A stretch of 25,901 bases of DNA from an uncultured Prevotellaceae bacterium (GCA_937916085.1 CALGGO010000075.1:1-25901); one strand, 5' to 3'. Counted from the first letter of the stretch, positions 1 through 7,141 are shown. The notes: generated by a model from the letters alone, not told the origin. A program made the numbers and translations.

Positions 1-55
1 TGCGTCGGACGTTAAACTGGCGCCGGGAAATGAGGTTCGGGATTTCACCAGGACA
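1..55 (-). pseudogene. IS transposase, downstream fragment (IS982-like), runs off window
   Basis: Read on the minus strand, these bases encode CPGEIPNLISRRQFNVRR, which resembles the IPNLISRRQFN segment of Bacteroidetes transposases I associate with the IS982 family. The matching upstream part of the protein lies at 940-1139 in the same orientation. The two pieces join at the expected spacing (FNRLNN then CPGEIPN), so they look like one gene split by the sequence between them. The catalytic part would lie beyond the left edge of the window. The family name comes from memory of the motif; the split reading is seen in the sequence. Confidence 0.6.
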
Positions 56-114
56 AACGATAAATGTTCACCCAGTCATCTTTCTGAAAATTATATGGAT
101 TTCTTATATTCATA

Positions 115-681
115 TTATTGAATTTCATTGTTAACAAAATTTTCAATTGTCGCTTCTAATAAATCTAAATCTCTTTTACTTGTAGCTTCTTTAAATTTAT
201 TATAAAAATTTTCTATACGCAATTTGCTGGATTCAACATAATCATTTATGTGATTTAATGAATCATCAATGCACATAAGTTCTTTTCTTAATAATGGATA
301 TATTTTTTTATATTCTGGATCTTCTAGTTTCTTTTTTGTTTTTCTTTTCTCTATATTAAGCGCATTAATAAATTGTGATACATCATAATCTTCAAAATGA
401 ATACCCATTTGAGGCTCCATCATTTCATCTTCTATAACTTTTACTCTATTCAGATTTCTGCATTTTGTTTTTAATTCAGTTGAAATAGCCTTATAAGTAA
501 AATTATAAATTTCATTAGACCAATGTGAAACCATTTCTGGTAATTGATTTTCTAATACACATATGTATATCAAATGATGATATAATTGCATAGAAGATCC
601 TCCTAATTTATTTTCATATGTTTCTTTATCTGATGCCATTTCATTTAATACATCAGATAATAATATATATTTTTTAGTCAT
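115..681 (-). CDS. hypothetical protein, 188 aa, AT-rich
   Basis: I do not recognise this protein. It is hydrophilic and charged, without a signal peptide or membrane segment. It looks mostly helical, with Lys/Glu-rich stretches around residues 110-130 and 140-170 that could form coiled coil. Codon use is strongly AT-biased compared with the housekeeping genes of the window, which suggests horizontal origin. It lies inside the segment that splits the IS transposase and starts about 30 bp after the stop of the headless fragment at 713-936, so the two may once have been one transcription unit. A role as immunity or accessory protein would be a guess. The full-length frame supports a real gene. 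Confidence 0.6.
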   Translation of the reverse strand: MTKKYILLSDVLNEMASDKETYENKLGGSSMQLYHHLIYICVLENQLPEMVSHWSNEIYNFTYKAISTELKTKCRNLNRVKVIEDEMMEPQMGIHFEDYDVSQFINALNIEKRKTKKKLEDPEYKKIYPLLRKELMCIDDSLNHINDYVESSKLRIENFYNKFKEATSKRDLDLLEATIENFVNNEIQ

Positions 682-712
682 GTTTATTTTAATTTTTTAT
701 ATTCATTATTTT

Positions 713-936
713 TTAAATATCAATATAACATATTTGTTCTGAACAATACTCGAAATCTTCAAGACATTTCTTTCCTTCAGTATCCATCCATTTATAGAAA
801 TCTTCACCGTATTTAAAAAGCCTGAGTAATTCAGAATCATCGAATTCTGTTCCGGCTTTATAAATATACTCATTGTCATAATTCTTGTTGATGGATGATA
901 TATTAAACCATACATACCATTTTTTATGATAGAAAG
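713..936 (-). pseudogene. 3' fragment of an unknown gene, start lost at the junction
   Basis: The minus-strand frame ending with TAA at 715-713 encodes about 70 residues rich in Tyr, Trp, Asp and Glu. Pieces include KWYVWFNISSINKNYDNEYI, DDSELLRLFKYGEDFYKWMD and the end EYCSEQICYIDI. It has no start codon upstream; an in-frame TGA lies at the junction with the transposase sequence near 938-940. The composition looks like real acidic protein, unlike the alternative frame that joins onto the transposase. I read it as the C-terminal remnant of a gene cut by the rearrangement. Family unknown. Confidence 0.5.
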
Positions 937-939
937 GTC

Positions 940-1139
940 ATTGTTGAGTCGGTTGAAAAGCAGATTCTCGCTGTCAATGCCGTAAGCCTCGGCTGTGATG
1001 GACAACCGACAACCTCCAGGTCACTGAACTTGGGAACGACACCTGGCCTGGTCATATTTCCCTTGTCATTTACTTTATTTTTTGCGAAATCCTTGCATAC
1101 ATCAAGAATAATATAGAACTTTGCGATGAAGTTGTACAT
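940..1139 (-). pseudogene. IS transposase, N-terminal fragment with a one-base frameshift
   Basis: From ATG at 1139 the minus strand reads MYNFIAKFYIILDVCKDFAK, then NMTRPGVVPKFSDLEVV. It continues in another frame from about 1005 as LSITAEAYGIDSENLLFNRL. The pattern SDLEVV-x-LSxTAEAxGIDSE is the N-terminal region of Bacteroidetes transposases I associate with the IS982 family. Between GTC (1010-1008) and TTG (1005-1003) there are two bases where three are needed, so one base was lost. The frame then stops matching at about 940, where foreign sequence begins; the next part of the protein is at 1-55. The element is therefore doubly inactivated. Confidence 0.65.
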
Positions 1140-1249
1140 AAGCGATATGTAATTTAAAGTTTTTGTTTTCACCTCTAAATTACTAAATATCAGCGATATG
1201 TGCAACTTTTACATTATAAAAATATAAAAAATTAATTCAACCAACAGGT

Positions 1250-1382
1250 AGGTAGCTATTAATATATCAACACGTTTTTGATATTTCGCAATAACTTGTT
1301 TTTGAAATCTGTATTTTTTATTTTTGCAAGAGCCTTTATCATATAACTCTTGTAAATAGTCTTTTTCAAATTCAACAATCAT
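1250..1382 (-). pseudogene. HigB/RelE-type toxin, truncated 5' fragment
   Basis: From ATG at 1382 the minus strand encodes MIVEFEKDYLQELYDKGSCK followed by NKKYRFQKQVIAKYQKRVD. This is the N-terminal half of Bacteroidetes HigB-like mRNA-cleaving toxins of type II toxin-antitoxin systems (usual length about 105 residues). Similarity fades after about 43 residues (near 1250). The frame then runs on to a stop at 1209 through sequence belonging to the flank of the IS. The usual C-terminal part and the downstream higA antitoxin are absent here. A longer start upstream (1433) adds residues not typical of the family. The fragment should be non-toxic. Confidence 0.7.
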
Positions 1383-1402
1383 AGTTATAAATAATCTTGG
1401 TG

Positions 1403-1410
1403 CAAAGGTA
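1403..1410 (-). promoter_or_regulatory. possible -7 element of the truncated higB gene
   Basis: Minus-strand TACCTTTG matches the Bacteroidetes -7 pattern TAnnTTTG and lies about 20 bases before the higB start codon. No clear -33 element was found. It suggests the promoter survived when the gene was cut. Confidence 0.35.
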
Positions 1411-1458
1411 ATAATAAATAATGAATAATTCACATTTTAAGTGAATTTTTTTCTAAAA

Positions 1459-1493
1459 AAACACCACTAGCCTTTATGTGGATAGTGGTGTTT
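1459..1493 (-). terminator. intrinsic terminator downstream of the lipoprotein gene
   Basis: An 11-bp stem (1459-1469 with 1483-1493, core CACCACTA/TAGTGGTG) encloses a 13-base loop. On the minus strand it is followed by a T-run from about 1461 downwards. It lies about 60 bases past the stop of the lipoprotein gene and separates it from the higB remnant. Confidence 0.75.
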
Positions 1494-1513
1494 ATGTGAT
1501 GGCAGTTCAGTAG

Positions 1514-1554
1514 CAACTATGAACTGTGAACTCTTAACTATGAACTAGCTCCTA
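1514..1554 (-). repeat. heptamer array starting at the lipoprotein stop codon
   Basis: Read on the minus strand from the TAG stop, the sequence falls into 7-base units: TAGGAGC, TAGTTCA, TAGTTAA, GAGTTCA, CAGTTCA, TAGTTGC. The stop codon is the first triplet of the first unit. The consensus TAGTTMA is shared with the array at 5582-5637. Confidence 0.65.
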
Positions 1555-2199
1555 TCTCTTCCTTGTCTTGATTTGGAAGGAGCTCACGGTGTAGAGTTGG
1601 TCGCCGTTAGAGAAGCTGATGCTGAAGTCGGCGATACCGTTTTTGAGTTTGTTGGTTGCCACTACTTCGGCTTGGTAGCGCACTGCTTTGCCTGGTCCCA
1701 GCTCGCTGATGATGGCAGTGGGGGAGAGGTAGATTTGCTTGGTGCCCGACACGGTAATCACTGGAGCGAGGTCATACACATAGTCGTTGCCAGCGTTGCG
1801 AATCTCGAAGATGAGCTTTGCGTGCTCACCAGCGTCGATGCAGTTGTTGCTGATGCTCTCGGCGAGACGAATGTTCTCCACGTAGATGTTGGAGTATGGG
1901 CTGTAGGAGTTGTTCTGGTGATAATCATCGTAGTCATAACCGTTGTAGTAGTCGCTGGTGCGGTTCTCTTTAGTGGCCTTGGGAGTAGTGGCTGCTGCTC
2001 CAATCACACCGCCAACTACCATGCCTGCCAGCCGTCCCACATTGCTGCCACGCCATCCGCCGCTTATGCTGCCTATTGCCGAGCCAAACATGCCTCCTAC
2101 CGAGGCTCCAGTGGCTACTCCATAAAACTGGTTTGCCGATTGGCAGCTGCTCAATACTATCAAAGCGGCACTCAAAACTGAAATCAAAGTCTTTTTCAT
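1552..2199 (-). CDS. glycine-zipper lipoprotein, 215 aa
   Basis: The N-terminus has a lipoprotein signal: a hydrophobic stretch then LSSC with the lipid-accepting Cys at residue 19, so export and acylation are expected. Residues about 28-70 form a glycine zipper (GASVGGMFGSAIGS, then GMVVGGVIGAA), typical of membrane-inserting or oligomerising segments in envelope lipoproteins. A Tyr/Asn/Asp-rich linker (82-105) follows. The C-terminal ~110 residues look like a beta-sandwich (VENIRLAESISNNCIDAGEH, then FEIRNAGNDYVYDLAPVI), similar to domains that carry the INDAGE-type motif in Bacteroidetes surface proteins. The gene stands alone, with a terminator downstream. Partner and exact role are unknown. 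Confidence 0.8.
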   Translation of the reverse strand: MKKTLISVLSAALIVLSSCQSANQFYGVATGASVGGMFGSAIGSISGGWRGSNVGRLAGMVVGGVIGAAATTPKATKENRTSDYYNGYDYDDYHQNNSYSPYSNIYVENIRLAESISNNCIDAGEHAKLIFEIRNAGNDYVYDLAPVITVSGTKQIYLSPTAIISELGPGKAVRYQAEVVATNKLKNGIADFSISFSNGDQLYTVSSFQIKTRKR

Positions 2200-2381
2200 A
2201 ATAGCTATTATTTATATTTCTCTTATTGGTTTATTTCACGATGCTAAAGTAATAATAATCAAAAACTATGCCAAATTTATTAGACAAATGGGCATAAAAA
2301 ATCGCCAAATCTAACATTTTTTAGACATTTTTATTCCAGTTTGGTTTAACCTGCAAATAGTAAATGCTCACTTTATGTGTG

Positions 2382-2410
2382 TTGAGTTTGGAAAAATATT
2401 ACTATTTTTG
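2382..2410 (+). promoter_or_regulatory. promoter of the first acyltransferase gene
   Basis: TATTTTTG at 2403-2410 fits the -7 pattern TAnnTTTG, with TTG at 2382-2384 eighteen bases upstream as a possible -33 element. It lies 20 bases before the chosen ATG and would put the longer upstream start (2364) before the transcript begins. Confidence 0.5.
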
Positions 2411-2429
2411 CACTTTAATTATCGAGAAG

Positions 2430-3539
2430 ATGGAGATATTGAAAGGCGACAAATTGCTTAGTTCGGCTCAGTGCCAGGTGTTGCGGGGGATAGCCATTAT
2501 GGGCATCTTCCTGCACAACTTCTGTCACCTGCTGCGTGGCAGCAACGAGGAGAACGAGTTTGAGTTCATCGCCGAGCGCGCTCAAAATATGTGGCACTAC
2601 TGGACCGGAGGCAGCATTGATGTGTTCTTCCCTATTCAGTTTCTTGCATTTTTCGGACATTATGGCGTGCCCATCTTCTTGTTCCTCAGCGGCTATGGCT
2701 TGGTGTTGAAATATGAGCGAGGCGATGCTCTGTCACGTCAAGGTGTGTGGCGCTTTCTTGGCTCGCATTGGCTCAAGTTGTTCAAGCTGATGATTCTGGG
2801 TTTTGTATTGACAGTGGTCACCTTCCTTGCCTTTGGGTCGTCGTGGCGAGGATGGATTGATTATCTTATACAAGCTACAATGCTGTCAAATCTTATCCCT
2901 GATTATTCATGCACACCGCCACCTTATTGGTTCTTTGGCGTGATGGTCGAGATGTATGTCATCTACCGTCTCTTGATATTTCCTTTTTATGACAAGCGGC
3001 AGTCAAAGTGGCGATGGCTAGTGCCACTGCTGCTGATAGTGCTTGCGTGGCTGCCGCAGGTGTTCATGGAGCATCATCACCACATGCTCATCTATGTGCG
3101 CCACAATGCTGCGATAGCTGTACTGCCGTTTTGCCTAGGGGTGCTCATGGCGCGTTATGGCTTACCCCGACTGCCACGCTGGACGCTGGCTGTTGTGGCG
3201 GTGGTGTCGCTGCCTCTGCTGGCGGTCTTTAGCCTCAACTACCAGCTGTGGCTGTGGACTCCTGTATTGGTGCTTACCGGCAGCGTGGCATTTGTCAAGT
3301 TTATGGAATCATGTCGAGGGGTGTGCTACAAAGTTGTAATGTCACCGTTGCGCTACTTGGGTGTTTTGTCATCAATGATTTTTGTGGTCCACTCTATCCC
3401 ACGAATACCCATGTACAGGTTAGTACTCAAAGCCCATAGCGGTTTGATGCTCATTGACTACGCCTGGCTAGCACTATATGTTGTGCTGACACTGATTCTT
3501 GCTTGGTGTTATAAGAAATGCATAATGCGCAAAGCATAA
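2430..3539 (+). CDS. acyltransferase family 3 membrane protein (paralog 1), 369 aa
   Basis: A polytopic membrane protein of the Acyltransferase_3 type (about ten helices), which moves acyl groups, often acetyl, onto sugars of envelope polysaccharides or lipids. The N-terminus carries the family's Arg/His signature: LRGIAIMGIFLHNFCH. Further marks are GVPIFLFLSGYGLVLKYE, PPYWFFGVMVEMYVIYRLLI and a late helix with FVVHSIPRIP. I chose ATG at 2430, preceded by GAGAAG and a promoter; starting at 2364 would add an untypical extension. It is closely related to the proteins at 16192-17364 and more distantly to 14874-15977. It is a single gene, not next to glycosyltransferases, so the substrate cannot be read from context. 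Confidence 0.85.
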   Translation: MEILKGDKLLSSAQCQVLRGIAIMGIFLHNFCHLLRGSNEENEFEFIAERAQNMWHYWTGGSIDVFFPIQFLAFFGHYGVPIFLFLSGYGLVLKYERGDALSRQGVWRFLGSHWLKLFKLMILGFVLTVVTFLAFGSSWRGWIDYLIQATMLSNLIPDYSCTPPPYWFFGVMVEMYVIYRLLIFPFYDKRQSKWRWLVPLLLIVLAWLPQVFMEHHHHMLIYVRHNAAIAVLPFCLGVLMARYGLPRLPRWTLAVVAVVSLPLLAVFSLNYQLWLWTPVLVLTGSVAFVKFMESCRGVCYKVVMSPLRYLGVLSSMIFVVHSIPRIPMYRLVLKAHSGLMLIDYAWLALYVVLTLILAWCYKKCIMRKA

Positions 3540-3547
3540 TGCGCAAA
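3520..3547 (+). repeat. perfect 14-bp tandem duplication across a stop codon
   Basis: GCATAATGCGCAAA occurs twice in direct succession (3520-3533, 3534-3547) at the end of the first acyltransferase gene. The stop TAA (3537-3539) lies in the second copy. Each copy carries a TAA triplet; in the first it is out of frame. The duplication likely changed the last few residues. Confidence 0.85.
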
Positions 3548-3561
3548 GTTTCGTCAAACAA

Positions 3562-3593
3562 AAACCAGGCGGCCTGTGTGGGTCGCCTGGTTT
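3562..3593. terminator. strong bidirectional terminator
   Basis: AAACCAGGCG (3562-3571) pairs with CGCCTGGTTT (3584-3593), extended by three inner pairs around a TGTGTG loop. It sits between the converging acyltransferase and rocD genes. The minus-strand side has a TTTTTG run, favouring rocD termination. Confidence 0.85.
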
Positions 3594-3614
3594 ATTATGG
3601 TGATTGGAGTTGTG

Positions 3615-4898
3615 TTACTCCGACATTTCTTCGAAGGTCTTCTTGATGATATTGACTGCTTCGAGAATTTCTTCCTTATTGATGCACAAAGGAGGAGCGA
3701 AGCGGATGATGTGGTCGTGGGTGGGTTTTGCCAGCAGACCGTTGTCACGGAGCTTGAGGCAGATGTCCCAAGCAGTCTTGCCCTTGATAGGAGTTGTGAC
3801 GATGGCGTTGAGCAAGCCGCGTCCGCGCACCTGCACGATGAATGGCGAGTTGATTTTCTTGATTTCCTCGCGGAAGATCTTACCCATCTTCTCGGCATTC
3901 TGTGTGAGTTTCTCCTCCTTAACCACTTTGAGGGCCTCGATAGCCACGCGTGCTGCCAGTGGGAAGCCACCGAAGGTGGAGCCGTGCTCGCCAGGTTTCA
4001 CGTTGAGCATGATGTCGTCATCGGCGAGGCAAGCCGAAACGGGAAGCACACCACCACCGAGTGCCTTACCTAAGATTACGATGTCGGGACGGATGCCATC
4101 GTGCATAGAGCAGAGCATCTTGCCGGTGCGGGCGATACCTGTCTGCACCTCGTCGGCGATGAAGAGCACGTTGTGCTCATGGCACAGGTCGAAGCATTTC
4201 TTCAGGTAGCCGTCGTCGGGCACGAACACGCCAGCCTCGCCCTGGATAGGCTCGGCGATGAAGGCGCACACCTCGTCGCCATATTTCTTGAGGGCTTTCT
4301 CAAGAGCTTTGGGGTCGTTATAAGGGATGCGGATGAAGCCTGGGGTGAGAGGTCCGTAGTCGGCAAATGAGCTTGGGTCGTCACTCATGGTGATGATGGT
4401 CACGGTGCGTCCGTGGAAGTTGCCTTCACAGCATATTATCTTGACTTTGTCGTTGGGAATGCCTTTTTTGGCAACACCCCAGCGGCGGGCGAGCTTCAGA
4501 GCAGTCTCTACGCCCTCGGCACCAGTGTTCATTGGGAGCACCTTGTCGTAGCCGAAGAACTGGTGCATGAATTTCTCATACTCGCACAGCACGTCGTTGT
4601 AGAAAGCGCGCGAGGTGAGGCACAGGGTGTCGGCCTGCTCTTTGAGCACTTTCACGATGCGTGGGTGGCAGTGGCCCTGATTCACAGCACTGTAAGACGA
4701 GAGGAAGTCGAAGTACTTTTTGCCTTCCACATCCCACACATAGATGCCTTTGCCCTTGTGGAGCACTACTGGCAGTGGGTGGTAGTTGTGAGCGCCATAG
4801 CGTGCTTCCATGTCCATGCAACGCTTGCTGGCGGCGTTAGTTGTTTTTTTAGTAGTAGCTTTTTTAGCTGTTGGTTTAGTTTTTTTGCAATTTGCCAT
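3615..4898 (-). CDS. rocD: ornithine aminotransferase (ornithine-oxo-acid transaminase)
   Basis: A class III PLP-dependent aminotransferase that moves the delta-amino group of ornithine to 2-oxoglutarate, giving glutamate semialdehyde; it links arginine/ornithine and proline/glutamate metabolism in the cytoplasm. Seen here: the N-terminal motif RYGAHNYHPLPVVL, the glycine turn NTGAEGVETALKLAR (124-138), FHGRT (161-165), IADEVQTG with Asp249, and the Schiff-base lysine in ILGKALGGG (Lys278). These fit OAT better than acetylornithine or GABA aminotransferases. At 427 aa it exceeds typical OATs because of a Lys/Thr-rich leader of about 25 residues. The gene is monocistronic, with its own promoter upstream and a strong terminator. 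Confidence 0.92.
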   Translation of the reverse strand: MANCKKTKPTAKKATTKKTTNAASKRCMDMEARYGAHNYHPLPVVLHKGKGIYVWDVEGKKYFDFLSSYSAVNQGHCHPRIVKVLKEQADTLCLTSRAFYNDVLCEYEKFMHQFFGYDKVLPMNTGAEGVETALKLARRWGVAKKGIPNDKVKIICCEGNFHGRTVTIITMSDDPSSFADYGPLTPGFIRIPYNDPKALEKALKKYGDEVCAFIAEPIQGEAGVFVPDDGYLKKCFDLCHEHNVLFIADEVQTGIARTGKMLCSMHDGIRPDIVILGKALGGGVLPVSACLADDDIMLNVKPGEHGSTFGGFPLAARVAIEALKVVKEEKLTQNAEKMGKIFREEIKKINSPFIVQVRGRGLLNAIVTTPIKGKTAWDICLKLRDNGLLAKPTHDHIIRFAPPLCINKEEILEAVNIIKKTFEEMSE

Positions 4899-4934
4899 AA
4901 TTAGTTAATTTTATAAATAATTGTTCTGATTGTG

Positions 4935-4967
4935 CAAAATTAATTCTTTTTTGCCGAAAAAATCAAA
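4935..4967 (-). promoter_or_regulatory. promoter of rocD
   Basis: On the minus strand, TTTG (4967-4964) and TAATTTTG (4942-4935) are separated by 21 bases, matching the Bacteroidetes -33/-7 arrangement. The -7 element lies 36 bases before the rocD ATG. Confidence 0.55.
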
Positions 4968-4992
4968 ATTAGGAAGAAAATAATGAGCAAAT

Positions 4993-5024
4993 TTTGTTAA
5001 CACAATTATTTTTGAGTATTTTTG
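4993..5024 (+). promoter_or_regulatory. promoter of the small secreted protein gene
   Basis: TTTG (4993-4996), a 20-base spacer and TATTTTTG (5017-5024) match the Bacteroidetes promoter pattern. The distance to the ATG at 5048 is 23 bases, supporting that start over the upstream one at 4994. Confidence 0.6.
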
Positions 5025-5047
5025 TCACCTATAAAACACTTCCTACA

Positions 5048-5581
5048 ATGAAAAAGATACTATTACTACTCTTTGCGGTTGTGTCGCTGTCGGCAAGTGC
5101 GCAGTACATGATTACCGACAAGGGCTATTTCTATAGCCCCGATGGATTTAAGTGCAAGCACGGCCACATCTACACCAAAGACATGAAGACATTGGTAAGA
5201 ACTGGATGGTACGGCCGTGACGACTGGGATCAGCACTACCTTGTGGAGAAACTCATCGAGATTCCGTCGGGGGCAGAGGTGATTCCCAGCAATTTCCTAT
5301 ATAACCCTGCTGGTGAGGCTGCTACGGGCTACAACTGGCTCTATGCCGTGGTGATTCCTAGCTCGGTGCAGTGGATAGCTCCCGATGCCTTCATGATGTC
5401 GCGCGTGGTGTTTTTCAGTGGCGAGACTCCTGTGGAGTCGGCGCCAGGCATCACTGCCGACCCCAATGCCACCGAACTTGCGAGATTTAATGTTGAGGGT
5501 CAGCGCATTGACTCTCCACAACCTGGCGTGAACATCGTGCTCATGAGCGACGGCACGGCACATAAAATTATGGTGAAATAG
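5048..5581 (+). CDS. small secreted LRR_5/BspA-like protein, 177 aa
   Basis: It begins with a clear signal peptide (MKKILLLLFAVVSLSASAQ, cleavage likely after SASA). The mature part has two stretches typical of BspA-type leucine-rich repeats: EIPSGAEVIPSNFLYN and VVIPSSVQWIAPDAF, the IPSSVxxIxxxAF pattern of LRR_5. The C-terminal ~30 residues, RFNVEGQRIDSPQPGVNIV then SDGTAHKIMVK, resemble the short beta-domain that ends many Bacteroidales exported proteins (pattern N-x-x-GQR-x(n)-G-V/I-N-I-V). It may be a sorting or capping module. A PorQ gene elsewhere in the window makes type IX export plausible but does not prove it. The number of LRR units is low. Function unknown. Confidence 0.7.
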   Translation: MKKILLLLFAVVSLSASAQYMITDKGYFYSPDGFKCKHGHIYTKDMKTLVRTGWYGRDDWDQHYLVEKLIEIPSGAEVIPSNFLYNPAGEAATGYNWLYAVVIPSSVQWIAPDAFMMSRVVFFSGETPVESAPGITADPNATELARFNVEGQRIDSPQPGVNIVLMSDGTAHKIMVK

Positions 5582-5637
5582 TTAGAAATAGTTAATAGTT
5601 TAGAGTTAATAGTTTAGAGTTAATAGTTAATAGTTTT
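5582..5637 (+). repeat. heptamer array directly after a stop codon
   Basis: Eight 7-base units in phase from the base after the TAG stop: TTAGAAA, TAGTTAA, TAGTTTA, GAGTTAA, TAGTTTA, GAGTTAA, TAGTTAA, TAGTTTT. Every unit has TAG or TAA, or is one base from having one. Confidence 0.8.
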
Positions 5638-5662
5638 TTAATGAATGAAGGCAATGCTATTG

Positions 5663-5702
5663 GCTTGTTAGCTTGTTTACTCGTTAGCTTGTTTGCTTAA
5701 AA
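5663..5702 (+). repeat. octamer array just upstream of phoH
   Basis: Five 8-base units in phase: GCTTGTTA, GCTTGTTT, ACTCGTTA, GCTTGTTT, GCTTAAAA. The array ends three bases before the phoH ATG at 5706 and so occupies the leader and the ribosome-binding region. Confidence 0.75.
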
Positions 5703-5705
5703 ATA

Positions 5706-6662
5706 ATGATAGAACGACACGTAATAATCGATAATGTTGACCCTGTGGTGTTTTATGGGGTTAACAACAGTAATATCCAACTGATTCGCAACTTGTTTCC
5801 AAAGCTGCGCATGGCGGCGCGGGGCTCGGTAATCACCGTTATTGGCGATGAGGCCGAGACCGAGAAGTTTGAGCACGACATCAAGCAGCTCGAGGAATAT
5901 TGCGCCACTTACAACACGTTGCCCGAGGACGTCATTCTCGACACCATCAAGGGCTTGCCGCCCAAGGAGCTGAAGATGGACGACGTGATAATCTATGGTG
6001 TGAACGGCAAGCCCATCAAGGGCCGCACCCCAAACCAGCAACTCATGGTCAAGACCTTCAACGAGAACGACTTGACCTTTGCTCTGGGTCCAGCGGGAAC
6101 AGGAAAGACCTACCTTGCTGTGGCTCTTGCGGTAAGAGCCCTGAAGAACCGTGAGGCACGCAAGATTATCCTGTCACGACCGGCAGTGGAGGCAGGCGAG
6201 AAGCTCGGCTTTCTTCCTGGTGATATGCGCGACAAGATTGACCCTTATCTCCAACCGCTCTACGATGCCCTTGAGGATATGATTCCTGGCGCCAAGCTCA
6301 AGGAGTATATGGACACCAATGTCATCCAGATTGCGCCGCTCGCTTTTATGCGCGGCCGCACTCTCAACGATGCCATCATCGTCCTCGACGAGGCGCAGAA
6401 CACCACCACCCACCAGATTAAGATGTTCCTCACCCGTTTGGGCATGGGGTCGAAGATGGTGGTCACTGGCGACACCACGCAGATTGACCTTCCCCGCAGC
6501 GTCACTTCAGGCCTCATCCAAGCCTTAAAAGTGCTCGACGGCGTGAAAGGCATCGGCAAGATTGAGTTTGGCAAGAAAGACATCGTGCGCCACCAACTCG
6601 TGCAACGCATCGTCGAAGCCTATGAGAAGCACGAAGTGCTTCTCTCAATGCAGAAAGAATGA
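5706..6662 (+). CDS. phoH: PhoH-family P-loop ATPase
   Basis: A cytoplasmic PhoH-like ATPase of 318 aa, the family's usual length. Residues 1-110 form the N-terminal KH-like part, ending in GRTPNQ. The ATPase core has Walker A GPAGTGKT (128-135), the family stretch LSRPAVEAGEKLGFLPGDM (156-174), Walker B IIVLDEAQN (224-232) and a sensor-like VVTGDTTQIDLP (252-263). Members are linked to RNA metabolism and phosphate stress in other bacteria; the precise reaction is not settled. In many bacteria phoH neighbours ybeY, but no ybeY is seen here. The gene lies between an octamer array and the inverted-repeat-bounded GxxExxY segment. Confidence 0.9.
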   Translation: MIERHVIIDNVDPVVFYGVNNSNIQLIRNLFPKLRMAARGSVITVIGDEAETEKFEHDIKQLEEYCATYNTLPEDVILDTIKGLPPKELKMDDVIIYGVNGKPIKGRTPNQQLMVKTFNENDLTFALGPAGTGKTYLAVALAVRALKNREARKIILSRPAVEAGEKLGFLPGDMRDKIDPYLQPLYDALEDMIPGAKLKEYMDTNVIQIAPLAFMRGRTLNDAIIVLDEAQNTTTHQIKMFLTRLGMGSKMVVTGDTTQIDLPRSVTSGLIQALKVLDGVKGIGKIEFGKKDIVRHQLVQRIVEAYEKHEVLLSMQKE

Positions 6663-6667
6663 AAGAC

Positions 6668-6681
6668 TAGACAAAAGAACA
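6668..6681 (+). repeat. left outer inverted repeat
   Basis: TAGACAAAAGAACA begins six bases after the phoH stop. It is the perfect partner of 7202-7215; a 13/14 copy follows at 6712-6725. Confidence 0.75.
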
Positions 6682-6757
6682 ATAGTGGGTAATTGGCTGC
6701 GCCTGCTTTTTTAGACATAAGAACAGAAGTTTTTAGAAGAACATAAATTAATTTTAT

Positions 6758-7141
6758 ATGGATATTGAAGCATTGATAAGTGATATATTGGATTGCGCTA
6801 ATATTGTAAGAAAGGCTCTTGCACCAGGATATACCGAGAAAGTATATGAAAATGCCCTGATGATTGAGCTTTCAAAAGCAGGGATTAGTGCAAAACAACA
6901 ATCACCCATTATGGTAAAATATGATGATAAAGTGATTGGTGAATTCTATGCTGATATTTTTGTTGAAAATTGTGTCATAATAGAGTTGAAGACCGTGCAA
7001 AATATTAATGAAGCACATCAAACACAATTGGTTAACTATTTAACAGCAACGGGCATCGATAACGGATTGTTGATAAATTTTGGAAATGAAAGTAAAATAC
7101 AGATAAGACGAAAATATCGCATTTATCGACCCAAAGAATAA
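6758..7141 (+). CDS. GxxExxY protein (PD-(D/E)XK nuclease-like), 127 aa
   Basis: The family signature GxxExxY is present as GYTEKVY (24-30), preceded by a helix with DCANIVRKALAPG. The nuclease-like core follows: a beta-hairpin with GEFYADIFVE (Asp66), then IELK (75-78), fitting the D-(x)n-E-x-K pattern, and QLVNYLTATG with a conserved Gln. It ends LLINFGNESKIQIRRKYR as usual for the family (about 125 aa). Members are common in Bacteroidetes, cyanobacteria and environmental bacteria; no activity is established. The gene is much more AT-rich than phoH and menG beside it and is bracketed by inverted repeats, pointing to acquisition as a unit. Confidence 0.85.
   Translation: MDIEALISDILDCANIVRKALAPGYTEKVYENALMIELSKAGISAKQQSPIMVKYDDKVIGEFYADIFVENCVIIELKTVQNINEAHQTQLVNYLTATGIDNGLLINFGNESKIQIRRKYRIYRPKE

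Larger units (their letters stand above)
56..939. other. AT-rich segment interrupting the IS transposase gene
   Basis: About 884 bp of strongly AT-rich DNA separates the two transposase fragments. It carries one intact 188-aa gene (115-681) and the tail of another (713-936), both on the minus strand. The tail fragment stays open right up to the right-hand junction and has no start codon, so the segment seems to have brought in only part of a locus. I see no terminal inverted repeats, target duplication or recombinase gene, so the mechanism of arrival is unknown. Confidence 0.5.

Noticed and set aside
1..118. Plus-strand open frame from the left edge to a TGA near 118
   Set aside because: The minus strand of the first 55 bases gives a transposase motif; the plus frame shows no family features.
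706..1005. Single 99-aa minus-strand protein
   Set aside because: It joins the transposase fragment (first ~25 residues) to an out-of-frame reading of the next sequence; the other frame (713-936) looks like real protein.
1573..2181. Plus-strand 202-aa open frame
   Set aside because: It is antisense to the lipoprotein gene, with low-complexity Val/Ala composition and no family signature; the minus frame has a signal peptide and lipobox.
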